DNA of 60,000 nucleotides from Polytrichum commune (taxonomy: Eukaryota; Streptophyta; Polytrichopsida; Polytrichales; Polytrichaceae). The notes under the pieces were generated by a model. That model was given only the letters and a program-made list of their open reading frames with translations. It was not told where the DNA came from and searched no databases. Position numbers and translations under genes: made by a program. The stretch lies in the NCBI GenBank assembly GCA_950295325.1, contig OX485804.1:43898001-43958000 (forward strand), in the 5' to 3' direction. Every line of letters starts with the position of its first letter. Within the stretch, counting starts at the first letter, position 1. Shown here piece after piece: positions 36,391-48,305 of the stretch.

Positions 36391-36980
36391 ATAAGGTGCA
36401 GGGCCTTGTTTGTGTGTTTGAAGGTTAATACCAATGTTCTGACATAGTTGCTCCTTGTTGGAAAAAGGATCGCCGGATCATCATACATAGATCAAGGCAT
36501 GTAAAATTGTGGGCATTCCATCATAGAATAAAATATATCTATCATGGAATAATACATCACAGTAGCATTTTCATGAAGAGTCCCGTTTCAAATAGAGCAC
36601 AATTTGAAATAGTTTTGAAACAAAAGTATAGATGCAGAAAGTTGCTTCCTATAATTAATTTTATCCATACTCTTTTGAGACCTTAAGTTCATCAACGTTT
36701 GGATGTAATAGATTCAAGTACCTTATGTTGATACCTTCTCTTCCAGGATTGTATTTGCTAACTGTCTGATTTGAGGGAAAGTTTGAGATTACATAATGGT
36801 GTTTCTTCCAAGGCAATTTTCAAATCATTGTACAAAATTGACATGCTGTTAACTAAAGAAATGGTAAGAAATGTTAAGGAGTGGAACTTTGCTACCCTCC
36901 TTTGAATGATATTATAGGTTCCTACCTAAACATTGATGATTTCTCTAAAAAGGTCATTGAAATTGAGCATTTTGCCAACA

Positions 36981-39900
36981 TCATATACTCACCAACCTAT
37001 CCTCACTGAGAGCATGGTATGGTACAAAGCTTTCTAGCCACTGCTTGAACTGGGTCTGCAAGCTGTTTAGAGTATTCGCTTCCTCAGGTCGTACTTCATC
37101 GCCTACACTCATTGCAACACCCAGTTGAGATGAAGAATAAAAAATTAAGAGAAAAAGATAAGTCTGGGACAATGTTTCAGAAACATACAAGGTCAAGGAA
37201 ATCTGAATGAACTGGTATGTCAATGACCATGACTTTATAATTCACTTGTGCTCACCTGCTGGAAAGAAGGGCAACTTGATAGGAGAAAGATGGGAGACAT
37301 CCCTGGCTGGCTGCTGAGATCCTGTGAAAGAGGTATCACTTCCATGTTCAAGCTCTGCCACAAACATGCAAAAAGGTTCTCTTCCTTGAGAAGAGGCCTG
37401 GTTTTCAGCATCTAAACCTTCAACATTCCCGTGGGGATCGACTGCATTAATAGGATATGGAAAAGGCGACTTCATGAGATGTCCCAAAAATGGCTTGCCA
37501 TAAATGAGTTCAACAATCGCTTCTTTTCTTGGAATGCTGTATTGCATGATGTGAAGCCTGTCAGACTCAACATTGTTAGTCAAAGAATCGTGCCATGAAT
37601 CAACAGGGTCTGCCAAGGACAACACTGAATTATGGCTGGACCTGCCCTCGTCAGCAAGAACTTGAATCGCGTATTTTACATGTTCACAGCTGTTTTTGAT
37701 TGCATTGTGACCATTAGTTGCCAAATGCTTAGCATTCTGTTGTTGCAGAGCAATCTGTTGACCGAATCGACTGCCTTCTTTAATTTCTAAAGCATGCGTA
37801 GGCCAAATTTGTAGCAAGACGGGGAGAGGGATTGAAGATTCTTTCAACTTCTGGTCACCCTTCTCTTTTCGTTGTAGAACTGTTGAAATCTCCTGACTGA
37901 TAATAGTATTGCTGGGAAAACTCTCCCGAGTCTTGGTCCAAAGCAACGTCGACAGACAGTTTTGATGCAAAGGATATGGAGTATCCACGGGCATGCCAGC
38001 TGCAACCCCCATCAGATCTACTGGCAAACCCAGTCGCAGGACCTTATGTGCAATCTCATATCTGAATTGATAGTGTGTTAAGTCCACACTGAATTTGGAA
38101 GTCCTTGCAAGACAACCAGAAGATGAACAAGTTATCTTAAATCAAACTATCTTTAAGCATATAAAGAGATTTAAAAGAAACGTGCAGAGAATACAAAGTA
38201 AATTACTACAGAAACAAAATTTCTGGCAATCTAGGAAACCAACATGTCGCGCTGGAGGATACACACTGAGGGGGGCAATTGAGTAGCGCACTGTTTTGGC
38301 AACCAACTCTTTGAGGTGTTGTTGAGCGGCAAGAAATGTGGGGTCGTCGCAGTTCTCTTGCTTCCACCTTTCACGTCCTTTCTTACAAAACAAAGCCAAA
38401 AGAAATCTCTCTGACTGACTTGTTGGTAGAACCTCAAGATATTTTTGTACCGATGTGCTCTCCAATTGCAAGTGACTGTTAGATACAGACAGGCTTGAAT
38501 CATACTCCTCAGGCAGCCCAGACCCAGTTCGCATATCTTCAAAAGAATTAAGGAGAACTCATCCCATAGTGTACTTGAGCAGGGTTGAACTGCCCCTTGA
38601 AATGCTGCCCAGTAAGAGTTTGTGCATAGGAGTATTGGCTACAAAGGATGGACAGGTGAGGATTACTGAAGTCTACAATAAGGACTCACAGAAAAGTATT
38701 TGCTGTCCAGCAAAGTAACCTAAGTGTGCACTTACCACCCCTCAAGCCAAGCCACAAATATATATCTAGATATAGTGGTTGTGGGCTAAATAGATTAAGA
38801 TGAGAATTTGTATGGCCGGTATATTTGGAGAATCATCACTGTTGCATAGACCTATTGCAAGATTGGTTACAAATCTAGTCAGCTCCACCTCTTTGTTTTT
38901 TGAACTCTTGTTCGAGACTTTAAGTTGGACATTAGCAAAACACCTGTCAAACCTCTTCAGCTTTAACAAATGGAAATATCAACATGAGATTTACAGGATA
39001 CAGTTAGAGAAACATGTAAGCTTCAAAAACCTGTGCTTCCTTCTCCTCCGCTCCTTAAAATTGTTCACTACAGTCATAAAAGTCAACTCTGCAGTTAGGA
39101 TGACAATTAACAAGTATAGACATTGCAGGCTTAAGACTGGTCATGTTTGATGATCTCTACAACAGTAGTATTTTGATGTATTAGAAATAGCTGGAAAATG
39201 AGAAGCACCAGGTGTAACCGTGTTGCAAGTTGGCACTAGTGAACCGTGGGAACCCACATTCCGTTGCTTCTCCCCAGCCTGAAACTGTTGCGACATGATG
39301 TCACCTTCACCAGTTAGCTGCATCAGCATAAAACCTCTGCCCTGACCATCTTTACTGATTCCTTCTGGAAGAAGAACAAGGCCTGCAATATGTTCCCTCT
39401 TCAGATCAAACACTGTGCTCGTTCCTTGCTGGAAAATATTCATGGGAGACCTCAGTACAGCAGTCCAATTGTTAGGAGCTGCATGAGGAGCAAAGACCTT
39501 AGAAGGCAACTGCCATGAGTAGAGCCTGGCATCCAAGTCTGAGGGCGTCATTGCAGGTGCCAAACTACTTCGAGTTGGTTGACTGGGCAATGATTGACCA
39601 CCATAACAAAAAGCCTGGATGTTACCAGACTTAAAGGAAGCTGCTATAATGACATTACCTGTGAAAAAACAAGGGCCCACAAATATCATATCTTCAATGC
39701 ACTATCTCCACAGCATCAGTGGTGAGGAGAAAATAGTCTTCAAATCTTCTTAGCGTACTAAAAATGCAAAGTGAGATGAACAATCTGTTGATTGCACAAC
39801 ATCTTTCAATAGCTAAGACTAAAGGAAGAAAGTATCCAACAGAACACACCTTACTCAAAGACCAAATAAGAAGTTGAGGAATTCCTGGTTTGACAGGAAA

Positions 39901-42900
39901 ATTTTGGCAGTTTTGGTTCATAAGTACCTTTCTCAGATAACTGGCTACTTGCAGAAATGGGGCAGAAGGTGAGTAGGCCTGGCGGTTCAGCTTCCATTCC
40001 ATGACACCACTGAAACCAAAACATTTACACACACACACAACCAAGCTTATCAAATTACAAGATTTGGTCCTCAAATAGTATCCTTTGCATGACCAGAAAT
40101 GTAAGAAATCTACTCACGGTAATAGAAAAATATACCTGAAGAAGTGAAGTTTGAGGTCTACGAGTGTCGAAAAGGAGTAGATGTTTTTTGGTGGAGGTGC
40201 AAAATTCATACATTCCATCCTGATCAGATCTCGCAAATGACATAAATGTGTCCTTGGTGCCAGTATGCTTGCAATAGCCTGCTGAGCGTCCAGTCTCAGG
40301 TACACTCCCTACAAGAGATGTGTTATACCTTTTTACCACTTCTTCACTGCTTGCCAATGGAACTCCCAGCTGGCTTGGCACACTACCAGGCTTCATTCTA
40401 AAGTCCATCAAGAAAACTTCTCTTGATCCAGCAACAAGTAGCATCTTAGGGTGCCATGCAAACTCACACTGCCACCAATTGAAGGGACTATCAATTGGTC
40501 CACCACACTTATTTCTCTTAAGTATTCGTACTTTAACCTTCCTTTTTCTCGGCTTCAGAATATTTGGCCATGAAGTAGATGACATGCAATTTTGGGGGAC
40601 ATTGTATGAGTTCCATTCTTTCAATGGTTTCGAAGACCAGCCACGCTGGAGGTCAAACAAGCGGACTTCTCCTGTGTCAAGGACTACCGCTGCTTCACTT
40701 CGTGTGTGCTGGTTCCATGTCACCTGTCAAGGAGACCATCATTTGAGAACCAACAGATATTCATACTTTCAAACACATTTAGCATAGTCCAATTTCCAGG
40801 ATTTCGAGAAGAGTAAACGAAAAAATGTAGGTAAAGAAATAGAGAAAGAGAGAAATAAAAAGGACAAAATTTAACAACCAGATATACCTGATTGCGTCAC
40901 ATGCACCAGAAGAGACATGTATTGGTCAATGCGTATCAGAATTTTACAGATTAACAACATGTATTCAGTGATAAGCCACCACCAACTGTCAGCAGCGGGA
41001 TGAGTTGCACTTAAGAGTTGTGAGATTTGTTATGCATCCAGATGTACAACAAAAACAAAGGCTTATTCTTCTATTACAAGAATGGTGCTTTGAATTACAA
41101 CGAATGCACGAGAAATAAGTAAGTACAATGAAAAACGGAAAGGACCACACACCATCCTGAACAATAAGGAGAAACAAATACTAAAATATATAAGTATATA
41201 TTACAAAAAATTGTACTGTGCATCTCACCCTGTTTACCACTACCATCCTTCTAATACCTTCACCACTAAAATTGGACAAGGAGACTTTCTTAACAGGACA
41301 GATGTGATCTGAGCAGCAAGGAGACAAAACTTACATGTGATGCACATTTCTCAAAATTGGCTACCATAGGGTATGTCAGTTTGACCTGCATTTCCTGCAA
41401 CACCAACCCACAAAGAAGTAAACAATCTCAATTTAAACTGATGCTTTAAATCATGGGTTGTTCACACTACTTCACTTGACATGCATAATGTCATCAAACA
41501 GACGCACCAATCTGTACAACAACAAGCCTTGTTAAATGCATCCCGAAGGTTGAAGAGGATGTACGATTTGTATAACCACTACTTCAGGTCTGTAAGGCAA
41601 AATGTTGACTGTTTAGAGATTCCCATCTCTGCCAAAAAGAAGACTTTTCTCCAAGTTTGAAGATTTCCAGAGCACCTTGTTGGTTCAAGGTTAATCTCAA
41701 TGAACTTTGGAGCCCTCCCAGGAAAATGTGTAGTGTAATGAGCTAACAAGGTTCATCGAGAATAATGAAGCACTCTTGATTGACAGGCTGCTCCAACTCG
41801 GGCATGTAAGCAAGCTCAACTACAATGGTCACCAGTACACTATACATTCAAAGTCAAGATATTCATGGTACACAGGAGGTAGACACATGCAAACTGCATT
41901 CATCCTTGTTAAAACATAGATCAGTTGCTCATTAAGTGCAAGATTTATCAACAGAGATTCCCAACTACCCGAGTAATTACAGTAGACTCGGCAAGAACCT
42001 GTTTCATGTTTTAAGACCACTTTGTTGCAGCCAACTAATGTGCAACATAAGTTTGCTGTAACGATGGTTAAGGCAAATCAAAATCCATCCATTGTCCTCT
42101 TACAAAAAGTAACATTGTGAAGTCAAACTTCGACTTATTGCAGATGTAGCAACAACACAGCTGGCAAGAGGGTAGGATGCAAGTGAGAATCATTGCTCAA
42201 GTTTGTACCTCTTGGTGTGCTGTATAAAAATTAACACTATACATTGTGCGTGCTGCTATCAAGCAATGGCTGTCAACATCCCACATACTTTTCTGTACTG
42301 CTGCAAGCTGCAAGTGTGTACACACATGGATAATCCATGTATCGACAGTCAATTAAAAGAGTACTCAATCAAGCATATTCAACTTCCCTCAAAAAACTTC
42401 ATCAACTTCAGTACATAACACAGACCTCTTGCAAATACTGAAGACTCCTTCTAGAGCAGCTTCTTACAAAAACTTTATATACTGTTGCAAATGCCAGTGC
42501 ATGATTTGACACTGCAAAATAAGTTAAACTCTTAAGCACAAAGAAACAAAAGTGGCCACCACCACAGTTCATGCAGAATTATGTCACCCTCAAAATATGT
42601 ACATTATCACAAATTCTGATATAGATACTGCAATACCTGAAGTATAGGATGGTGCGCAGATGGAGAGGTGGACCAAACCTCCTGTGGAGAAAAGCTGGAA
42701 TTATTGATTCTACCATCAGAGACTTGGCAATTACTATCTTCATGCCGGACACAAAGGGCGCTTCCAATGCAGTCCACATTCTTGCCTGTCGCAAAAAATG
42801 CTGCATATTCTCCATCCCTGCACTGTCAAAACATGCACCCCTAACTAAGAGCTTGAAGTACTTGTACATTTCAAGAAGCATATGTGTACTGATCAGCAGC

Positions 42901-43795
42901 CACACTTCTGTTGAGTGATGCAAGAATGTTATGACTCTTATGAAGGCGTCAGGACTCAGTACCTTCAGAACCTGCAGTCGATTACCAAGAACTTGAGAGC
43001 TATTGGCAATGAGGGCTTTTTTTAAGGCTTCATCCTCTTGTAGATGCTCTTCCACCAGTGCTTCAGGGAAGAATGCATCTGGCGACCTAGACAAAAAGTC
43101 CTCTGTTTGCTGCATCAAGACAGCAGTGAAATCTCATGTTTCCATCAAAATGACAGATACACGCCTGGATAGGTGTTCTCACAGACTCACAAACTATACA
43201 AACAAAGTCACCTAAGATTGGACTCTTAGTTAAGCAAATTACCATGAATGTACAGATGACATGAGTTGCTCAATTACCCAGACAACAATATCTAACGAAA
43301 GGACAATAGTATAAGAAATAGTGAACAATGAGAAGCGACACACTGGGTAAAACTACAGCACATCAAATTTAATCTGCTTTACTCTCACAAGTGCTTCTCA
43401 TGTCAGCATGCCCACCAACCAGTGTAAAATTACAAAAGCCATAAGGGATGGAACGAAGGAAGCAACAGTAATCAATTACCTCGGCAGCCTTTGGAGGTGG
43501 GCTGTCAACGAATACTGGAGGGGAGCCTGTGGAAAGCAAAGACTGCTCCTTACCCACGCCATCAAATAGCAATGGTCCCACTGCAGCATGTTGTTCCAAC
43601 AGTACTGATTAATGTCAGTAGATAAACAGATTCTATGTGGCCAGGGGTGGAAAGTAACACCTTGACTGAGATATCTTGGCACATACGGAGTTACTGATTC
43701 TTACATGAATTTGCAGAGGCGCCAGTGAGAATGTGTGGAGCTGGGAATACAGAGCCTATGCACCAGGATGCCCAGTCGCCTTGCCAAGGCTCCAT
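36981..43795 (-). CDS. TAF1C: TAF1C-like subunit of the RNA polymerase I selectivity factor, 11 exons
   Basis: Exons in order: 43795-43705, 43604-43480, 43109-42862, 42817-42637, 41394-41335, 40723-40136, 40009-39928, 39658-39209, 38536-38263, 38061-37256, 37102-36981; 3027 nt, 1008 aa. TAF1C is part of the TBP-containing SL1/TIF-IB complex at rDNA promoters (family knowledge). The N-terminus (MEPWQGDWASWCIGSVFPAP) resembles plant TAF1C-like proteins. A propeller-like middle follows: HVTWNQHTRSEAAVVLDTGE, CEFAWHPKMLLVAGSREVFL and LLLFDTRRPQTSLLQ, then SFKSGNIQAFCYGG. The C-terminal third is long and less conserved. Several donors read GTACTT, as in neighbouring genes. Least certain are the junctions at 42862, 39209 and 38263 and whether the last exon runs to the stop at 36981. 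The start lies about 290 bp from the truncated RRM pseudogene on the same strand. Confidence 0.8.
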
Positions 43796-44086
43796 AAAAC
43801 AGAATTTTCCACCGAACACCGGAAGTTGCAACAGTGCTAGTCTTGCAGCAAAGCATCAGCAAATTATTGCGGTCTTGTTCCGAGCAAGAAGCATCACCAC
43901 AGCCCATGACCAGAACATTAAAGTTAACCACTTCAATCCTGTTAGTATGCTTGACCAAACATTTTTTACTCGTATTCTTACTGCATCAATACCTATTGTC
44001 TCTGAAATGCTTCCATGTGTACTCTGACACTCGTCGCTCACAGTCCACTTTGAGCATTTGGTACCACTATAAAGTTGTTAAAGGAC
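43796..44086 (-). promoter_or_regulatory. Short upstream region of the TAF1C-like gene
   Basis: Only about 290 bases separate the TAF1C-like ATG from the stop codon in the RRM pseudogene, which is on the same strand. The promoter must lie in this interval or inside the pseudogene. No core element was recognised. Confidence 0.4.
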
Positions 44087-45195
44087 TCAACCATACAATT
44101 CACCATTATGCATGTTGTCCATTGCAGCAGCTGCATCCTCCTTTTTGAAACATGTAATGATTGCAAACACGTGGTGCTTCAGTGTTGGCTGGTCTGGTGG
44201 CGTTGCATTGCCCTTAATGTCACCAAAGGGAATGAAGGATTCATGCACAACTGCTTCAGTCGCATCCTCCTCCAGCTCTCCTGCTCAAGAAGGAGATTTC
44301 GATTTCGATTTCGGCACCATCCAAAGGTGGATGTAGTTGCTAGTGAACCAGTCCCATGCAAAAGCTACAAAACATCAAAGCTTGGGTACAAGGATAGACA
44401 CTCCGCATGTTACCGCTTCATCTGCCCACAGCCAGAGCAACCCATGCAGCTGCCACGAGGCTACCGAGTTTGAGGCTTCTTCCAGAACAAAATATTGAAT
44501 AACACAGGAGCTGTGGTTGAAATTATAGGAGAGTAGGGGGTATGTAATATAGGTTTGCAATAAGTAGCGACTCCATCTACCCTAATGTGCCAATTGTGTA
44601 GGTTATGGAATCAGCCCATACGAACTTGTTGGAGTCATTTGGGAGGGGTGCTATTCTTGCAGCAAATCATCCCCATATTATAATCCAATCTGAGGCATCA
44701 TCACAGTCCACAACCAGATTATTAGGGTTCATGACCCCACACTTCCACCAAAGCGTTAGTTTCTGATGGCGTGTGTGATTTAGATGACTAAATCTTCACC
44801 TATTCTCCCAACGCTCAAAATTCATTAGAACCGAACAATGTATCCAAAAAAACTGTCTCTTCTAGCGGCCGATCCTCAAATTATCGGCCTCGGCACCTTG
44901 CATCATTTTGTAAGAACTCGCACTGTCTCAGACACCTCAGTTCTTCCCCAAGGAAAGCTATACAAGGTAAAGCACACCCGCAAAGACCGTGACAGCCAAT
45001 TGCACAACCAATTCCGGTCGCAGTAACAGGAGAAACAGGCTCGCCCACAGAGTACACAAATATGTGTGTGTGCGCGTCAATGACCATTCACCCACTCTCG
45101 ATGCTACAATACTACAATTCTACACAGGAACCGTAATCCCGGCATCAAAAAAAACACGCACCGACGTAGAGAGAAGTCTTCGGTTTGGAGCCCAT
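44087..45195 (-). pseudogene. Truncated, degraded inverted duplicate of the RRM gene at 48306-51020
   Basis: The exon-1 copy at 45195-45162 has the same 34-nt length and donor phase as the functional gene ([12 protein letters not shown] versus [12 protein letters not shown]). The exon-2 copy starts at 44280 after an intact AG acceptor and reads through ELEEDATEAVVHESFIPFGD to [11 protein letters not shown], then a TGA at 44089-44087 where the functional gene has CGA, a CpG-type transition. Homology fades right after, and the exon-3 coiled-coil part is absent. RNP1 is spoiled (KHHVFAIITCF versus [11 protein letters not shown]). Intron 1 is shorter (881 versus 1596 nt). The copy may still be transcribed, since the promoter region appears to be duplicated too. 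Confidence 0.88.
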
Positions 45196-45470
45196 CCTTC
45201 ACAACCTGCTGTGTGTTGTTGGGCTCCGGACTTGGCTCTGCGCCTGCTGCTGCTCCGCCTTCAATCTCTTACCACGTCTGTTTTACTTCGTCACAACGCA
45301 ACCTGCATTGCCATATGCAAGGTTTGCGACTCGTGCACCGTAATATCGTTCATTCCAATGCTGCGCTGGGGTTTAAGGTTTAGGGTTTAGTGGTCCGCAA
45401 CTCCTCCTTTTCGAAGACTATTCAATCAGCCAAGTGTTCATAGCTTTGCTTCATGGAAACATCTTAGTTA
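44087..45470 (-). repeat. Left arm of a large inverted duplication
   Basis: Homologous in reverse orientation to about 48030-50130, including upstream sequence (ACACTTGG.TGATTG and the telobox block), exon 1, part of intron 1 and most of exon 2. Similarity was judged by eye, so the outer limits are approximate. Confidence 0.8.
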
Positions 45471-45570
45471 TGAGGGAAATGTACCAATAACTTAAGTAAG
45501 TTTATGGGTTATCTCTAATTAAGGCTTCCATAATATAATTAAGCGAGTGTGTGTTTGTTCATGTGAGCCT

Positions 45571-45655
45571 TGAGAATATAACCATGGGATGTCCCCAACC
45601 TAGTGCAGATTGGGTTTTAGGGTTTAAGTTGGGGCATCCCATGGTTATATTCTCA
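45571..45655. repeat. Near-perfect inverted repeat (hairpin), 28-29-bp arms
   Basis: Arm 45571-45599 (starting TGAGAATATAACCATGGGAT) pairs with 45628-45655 (ending ATCCCATGGTTATATTCTCA) with a single one-base bulge, around a 28-base loop that contains GTTTTAGGGTTTAA. The pairing is far better than the surrounding diverged repeats. Confidence 0.9.
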
Positions 45656-45905
45656 TGTACCAAATGCACGAACACGTGCTGCTTAATAATGTTATGTCTT
45701 TGTCAATAAATTAAGTGTGTTGCAAGTCAATGATCAGAGAGAACCAACCACTTATTATAAATTAACCGGTTGAAGTTCAAGACTTCAAGAAAATTACCCA
45801 TCATTTAAGAGGAATCTATGGAATATACCTCATTTCATAAAGAAACACAAAAAGATATCAATATGTAACAAGTTGGACTTGAAAATGCTAGGATCTCAAC
45901 CAATT

Positions 45906-46259
45906 AAGGTGTGTAGGTGTTATTTCATCCTTTTTCATGTTCTCCAGCTTCTATCGATTAGATTTATGCAACAAAACTCATGTTGCATTAGCAAATTTGT
46001 GATGAAACATATACAAAAACCATATTGAAAATTGGACCTCCCCTACTTTTAGTTATGGTTATCGGAAGTGATTTCTTAACTCGATAGATAGGTCCTCCCC
46101 AATTGTGTTCAATTTAGTTATTAATATTTGAAGATGTAGTCCAATCTCTTCTAAATATGTGTCTTTATGATGTTTGCTCTTTGATCCTCACTAAACCACA
46201 TACCAATCAAATCTAGGGGTCTAATTAGGAAAAATAATCACATAACACATGCATACCTT
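45906..46259 (+). mobile_element. MITE-like element (copy B), 354 bp
   Basis: Ends AAGGTGTGTAGGTGTTAT and ATAACACATGCATACCTT are imperfect inverted repeats. The interior matches copy A (19081) and copy C (47608), for example the blocks CCTCCC.AATTGTGTTCA and TTTGCTCTTTGATCCTCAC. Non-coding. Confidence 0.75.
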
Positions 46260-46379
46260 GTGCCCAAAAATATCCTCAGACGCAACTACAAGTCTTAACC
46301 AATGTTGGTTTGGTATAAGGTAGGCAATCCTTATTCAATTACTTTTCTCATCAAGTTACCTACAGTATATTTGAACGGT

Positions 46380-46590
46380 GTATGCTTTGGTGTAACTCCA
46401 AGAACGGAAACCAAAAAGACATGTGTAATTTGAAAGGGATTGGATGACATGCTCAAAAAATGATAATTATTATAGGCTCAATCAACATAATTGAGGGGAC
46501 TTATATGACCATGTGAAGAGCACGACAATCTTCACTTTGATAATGAATAAGATCCTTGTATGAACTAAAAATAATTACAAGAAAAGTACA
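46380..46590 (-). repeat. Dispersed repeat fragment
   Basis: Resembles 13860-14100 (same orientation) and 18420-18640 (opposite): shared blocks include GACATGTGTAA, GGGGAC.TATATGACCAT and AATGAATAAGAT. Old and truncated. Confidence 0.6.
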
Positions 46591-47607
46591 TAACATTACT
46601 AAGGGTACCCGGGTGGTCCCTTGTCTATTAAAGGGGGACCATTGAGGTCTCATGATTCAGTTGCCATTATTCCCCAAAGAGTTTTCCCACATGTTGCGGT
46701 GACCAACAACCATGAGTCAACGAAAATTGACAATGGGACGTGGAAGAGGCCGATAGGTGGTCAATGGTTGGCATGTGTTTTTGGTTATAATTATAAACAA
46801 ATATTAACCATTTTGACCTTCTCAGCACATTCCTTTTGGATGAATTTTCCTTCAATAGCCATTCATAAGTTCAAAGTATTAATTATATCAAAAATATCTT
46901 TATCCCCCCCATGTTCACAGCCAAGGCCAACAACAATGGGTAACCTTACCCAACTTTGGGTAATATTATAACAATCTTAGCTTGTACATGATTTTGGAAA
47001 ATTGGTGAAGGTTGTCTTTATTATCCCCATCCAATACACTGTAAGGTTGGGCCCAAGCTTGCATATTAGTTTCTCGAACTATAATATATTTTCTTGAGTT
47101 GGTACCCACCAAAATTTGACACGAAAGTAATGCCACATTAGCATTGTTACATTTTTTCATACTTTGGACTCAAAATGTAGTGTAAACTTCTTTTGATCCA
47201 CAATGTTGCTCTCGACCAATAACATTGCTTGGATTTAGAGCCTCTTTGGTCTTGGACCCAAATGCAAAACATGTCCTTAGTTAAAGGTTTGTGATTTATA
47301 TAGTTGAAAGAAACTCGATATCTTGGATAACTTGAACATTGTAAGCACTATGTAGTTAAAGCTTCCACATCAACATTAAATTTGGCTCTGCCATGTGGGA
47401 AGAGACTTAGTGATGGTATATGAAACAAGCAAAAAAAATCGCAACCACACATGTGATGTGATTTAGAAATGTTAGTACTAGCAACTCATTCTTCGAGTGG
47501 AGTCCAGTTGCAAGTGACTCTTGATGTAAAGTGACCTCTAAAATAAACCAAAGTTTGGCCTTTGTCAGACAACCAAACTAGAACTATCTACGTATGCAAG
47601 ATAAAAA

Positions 47608-47985
47608 TAAGCTATGTGGCTGTTATTTGGTTCATTTTCATGCTATCCAACCTCCACCGATCAGAGGTACACAACAATACCCGTGTGGCATTAGCAAATA
47701 TACGATGAAACATTTGCACAAACCATATTGGAAAATCGGACCTCCTTTGGTTTAGTTATGGTTATCATAAGAGCATGATTTCCTTAATTGGGTACATGAA
47801 TCCTCCCAATTATGTTCATTGTGAAGTGTAGAATAATTATTAAAATTAAAAAACGCAGTCCAATATCTTTTGAACATGTGTCTTTATGACGTTTGCTCTT
47901 TGATCTTTACCAAATCACATACCAATCAAATATAGGGGTCCGATTAAGAAAACGAGCCACTTAAGACCCATCTAGCATCTAGCTT
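47608..47985 (+). mobile_element. MITE-like element (copy C), right end altered
   Basis: Starts AAGCTATGTGGCTGTTATTTGG and follows copies A and B through the interior (CCTCCCAATTATGTTCATTG, GTTTGCTCTTTGATC, CACATACCAATCAAATATAGG). The expected right terminal repeat is not recognisable. Confidence 0.65.
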
Positions 47986-48124
47986 AAAAGGGCAGAGCAC
48001 TCTTGCGACTTGCCGCTTGTTCATATTTCCTTCGTATTTCCATGAAAGCATGAAAACTGGGACGCCGAAGTATGGACACTTGGTTGATTGGAGAGTCTGC
48101 CAAACGAAGGAGTTGGGGACCACT

Positions 48125-48141
48125 AAACCCTAAACCCTAAA
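48125..48141 (+). promoter_or_regulatory. Telobox pair upstream of the RRM gene
   Basis: AAACCCTAAACCCTAAA, a double telo-box, lies about 165 bases upstream of the ATG. Teloboxes are frequent in plant promoters of ribosomal and translation-related genes and bind TRB/PUR-type factors (established knowledge). A degraded counterpart lies at about 45376-45391 in front of the pseudogene. Confidence 0.75.
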
Positions 48142-48305
48142 CTCCAGTGCAGAGTGCGAACGAATGATGCGAAGGTGCAGGAGTCGCAAACATTGCATGT
48201 GGCAATGCAGGTTGCGTTGTGACGAAGTAAAACAGACGTGGTAGGAGATTGAAGCAGCAGGAGCAAAGCCAAGCTCGGAGCCCAACACATAGCAAGCTGT
48301 GAAGG

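Larger units (their letters stand above)
33309..36980. other. AT-rich intergenic region with a decayed coding-like stretch
   Basis: The promoter and 5' UTR of cpSRP54 occupy the left end. From about 33600 the sequence becomes very AT-rich. Between about 34720 and 36390 on the plus strand several consecutive open blocks (34721-34909, 34952-35161, 35780-35900, 36016-36222) read like one broken protein, but no family could be named. A (CA)n microsatellite lies at 34331-34351. Confidence 0.5.
45471..48030. other. Spacer between the arms of the inverted duplication
   Basis: AT-rich, without a supported gene. It contains a near-perfect hairpin (45571-45655), two direct MITE-like copies (45906-46259 and from 47608) and another dispersed-repeat fragment (about 46380-46590, reverse). 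The promoters of the RRM gene and its pseudogene face outward at the two ends. Confidence 0.6.

Noticed and set aside
39694-40074. Alternative frame through TAF1C-like exon 7 extending to 39694 (with LRRFEDYFLLTTD)
   Set aside because: The WCHGMEAEPPGLLTF frame continues the preceding exon in phase 0 and, with the GTACTT donor at 39927, joins exon 8 in phase; the longer frame offers no donor of the required phase.
44989-45390. 133-codon plus-strand open frame resembling a minus-strand frame at 48123-48734
   Set aside because: The similarity between the two predicted proteins arises because both are antisense to the duplicated promoter/exon-1 region of the RRM gene; neither is a real gene.
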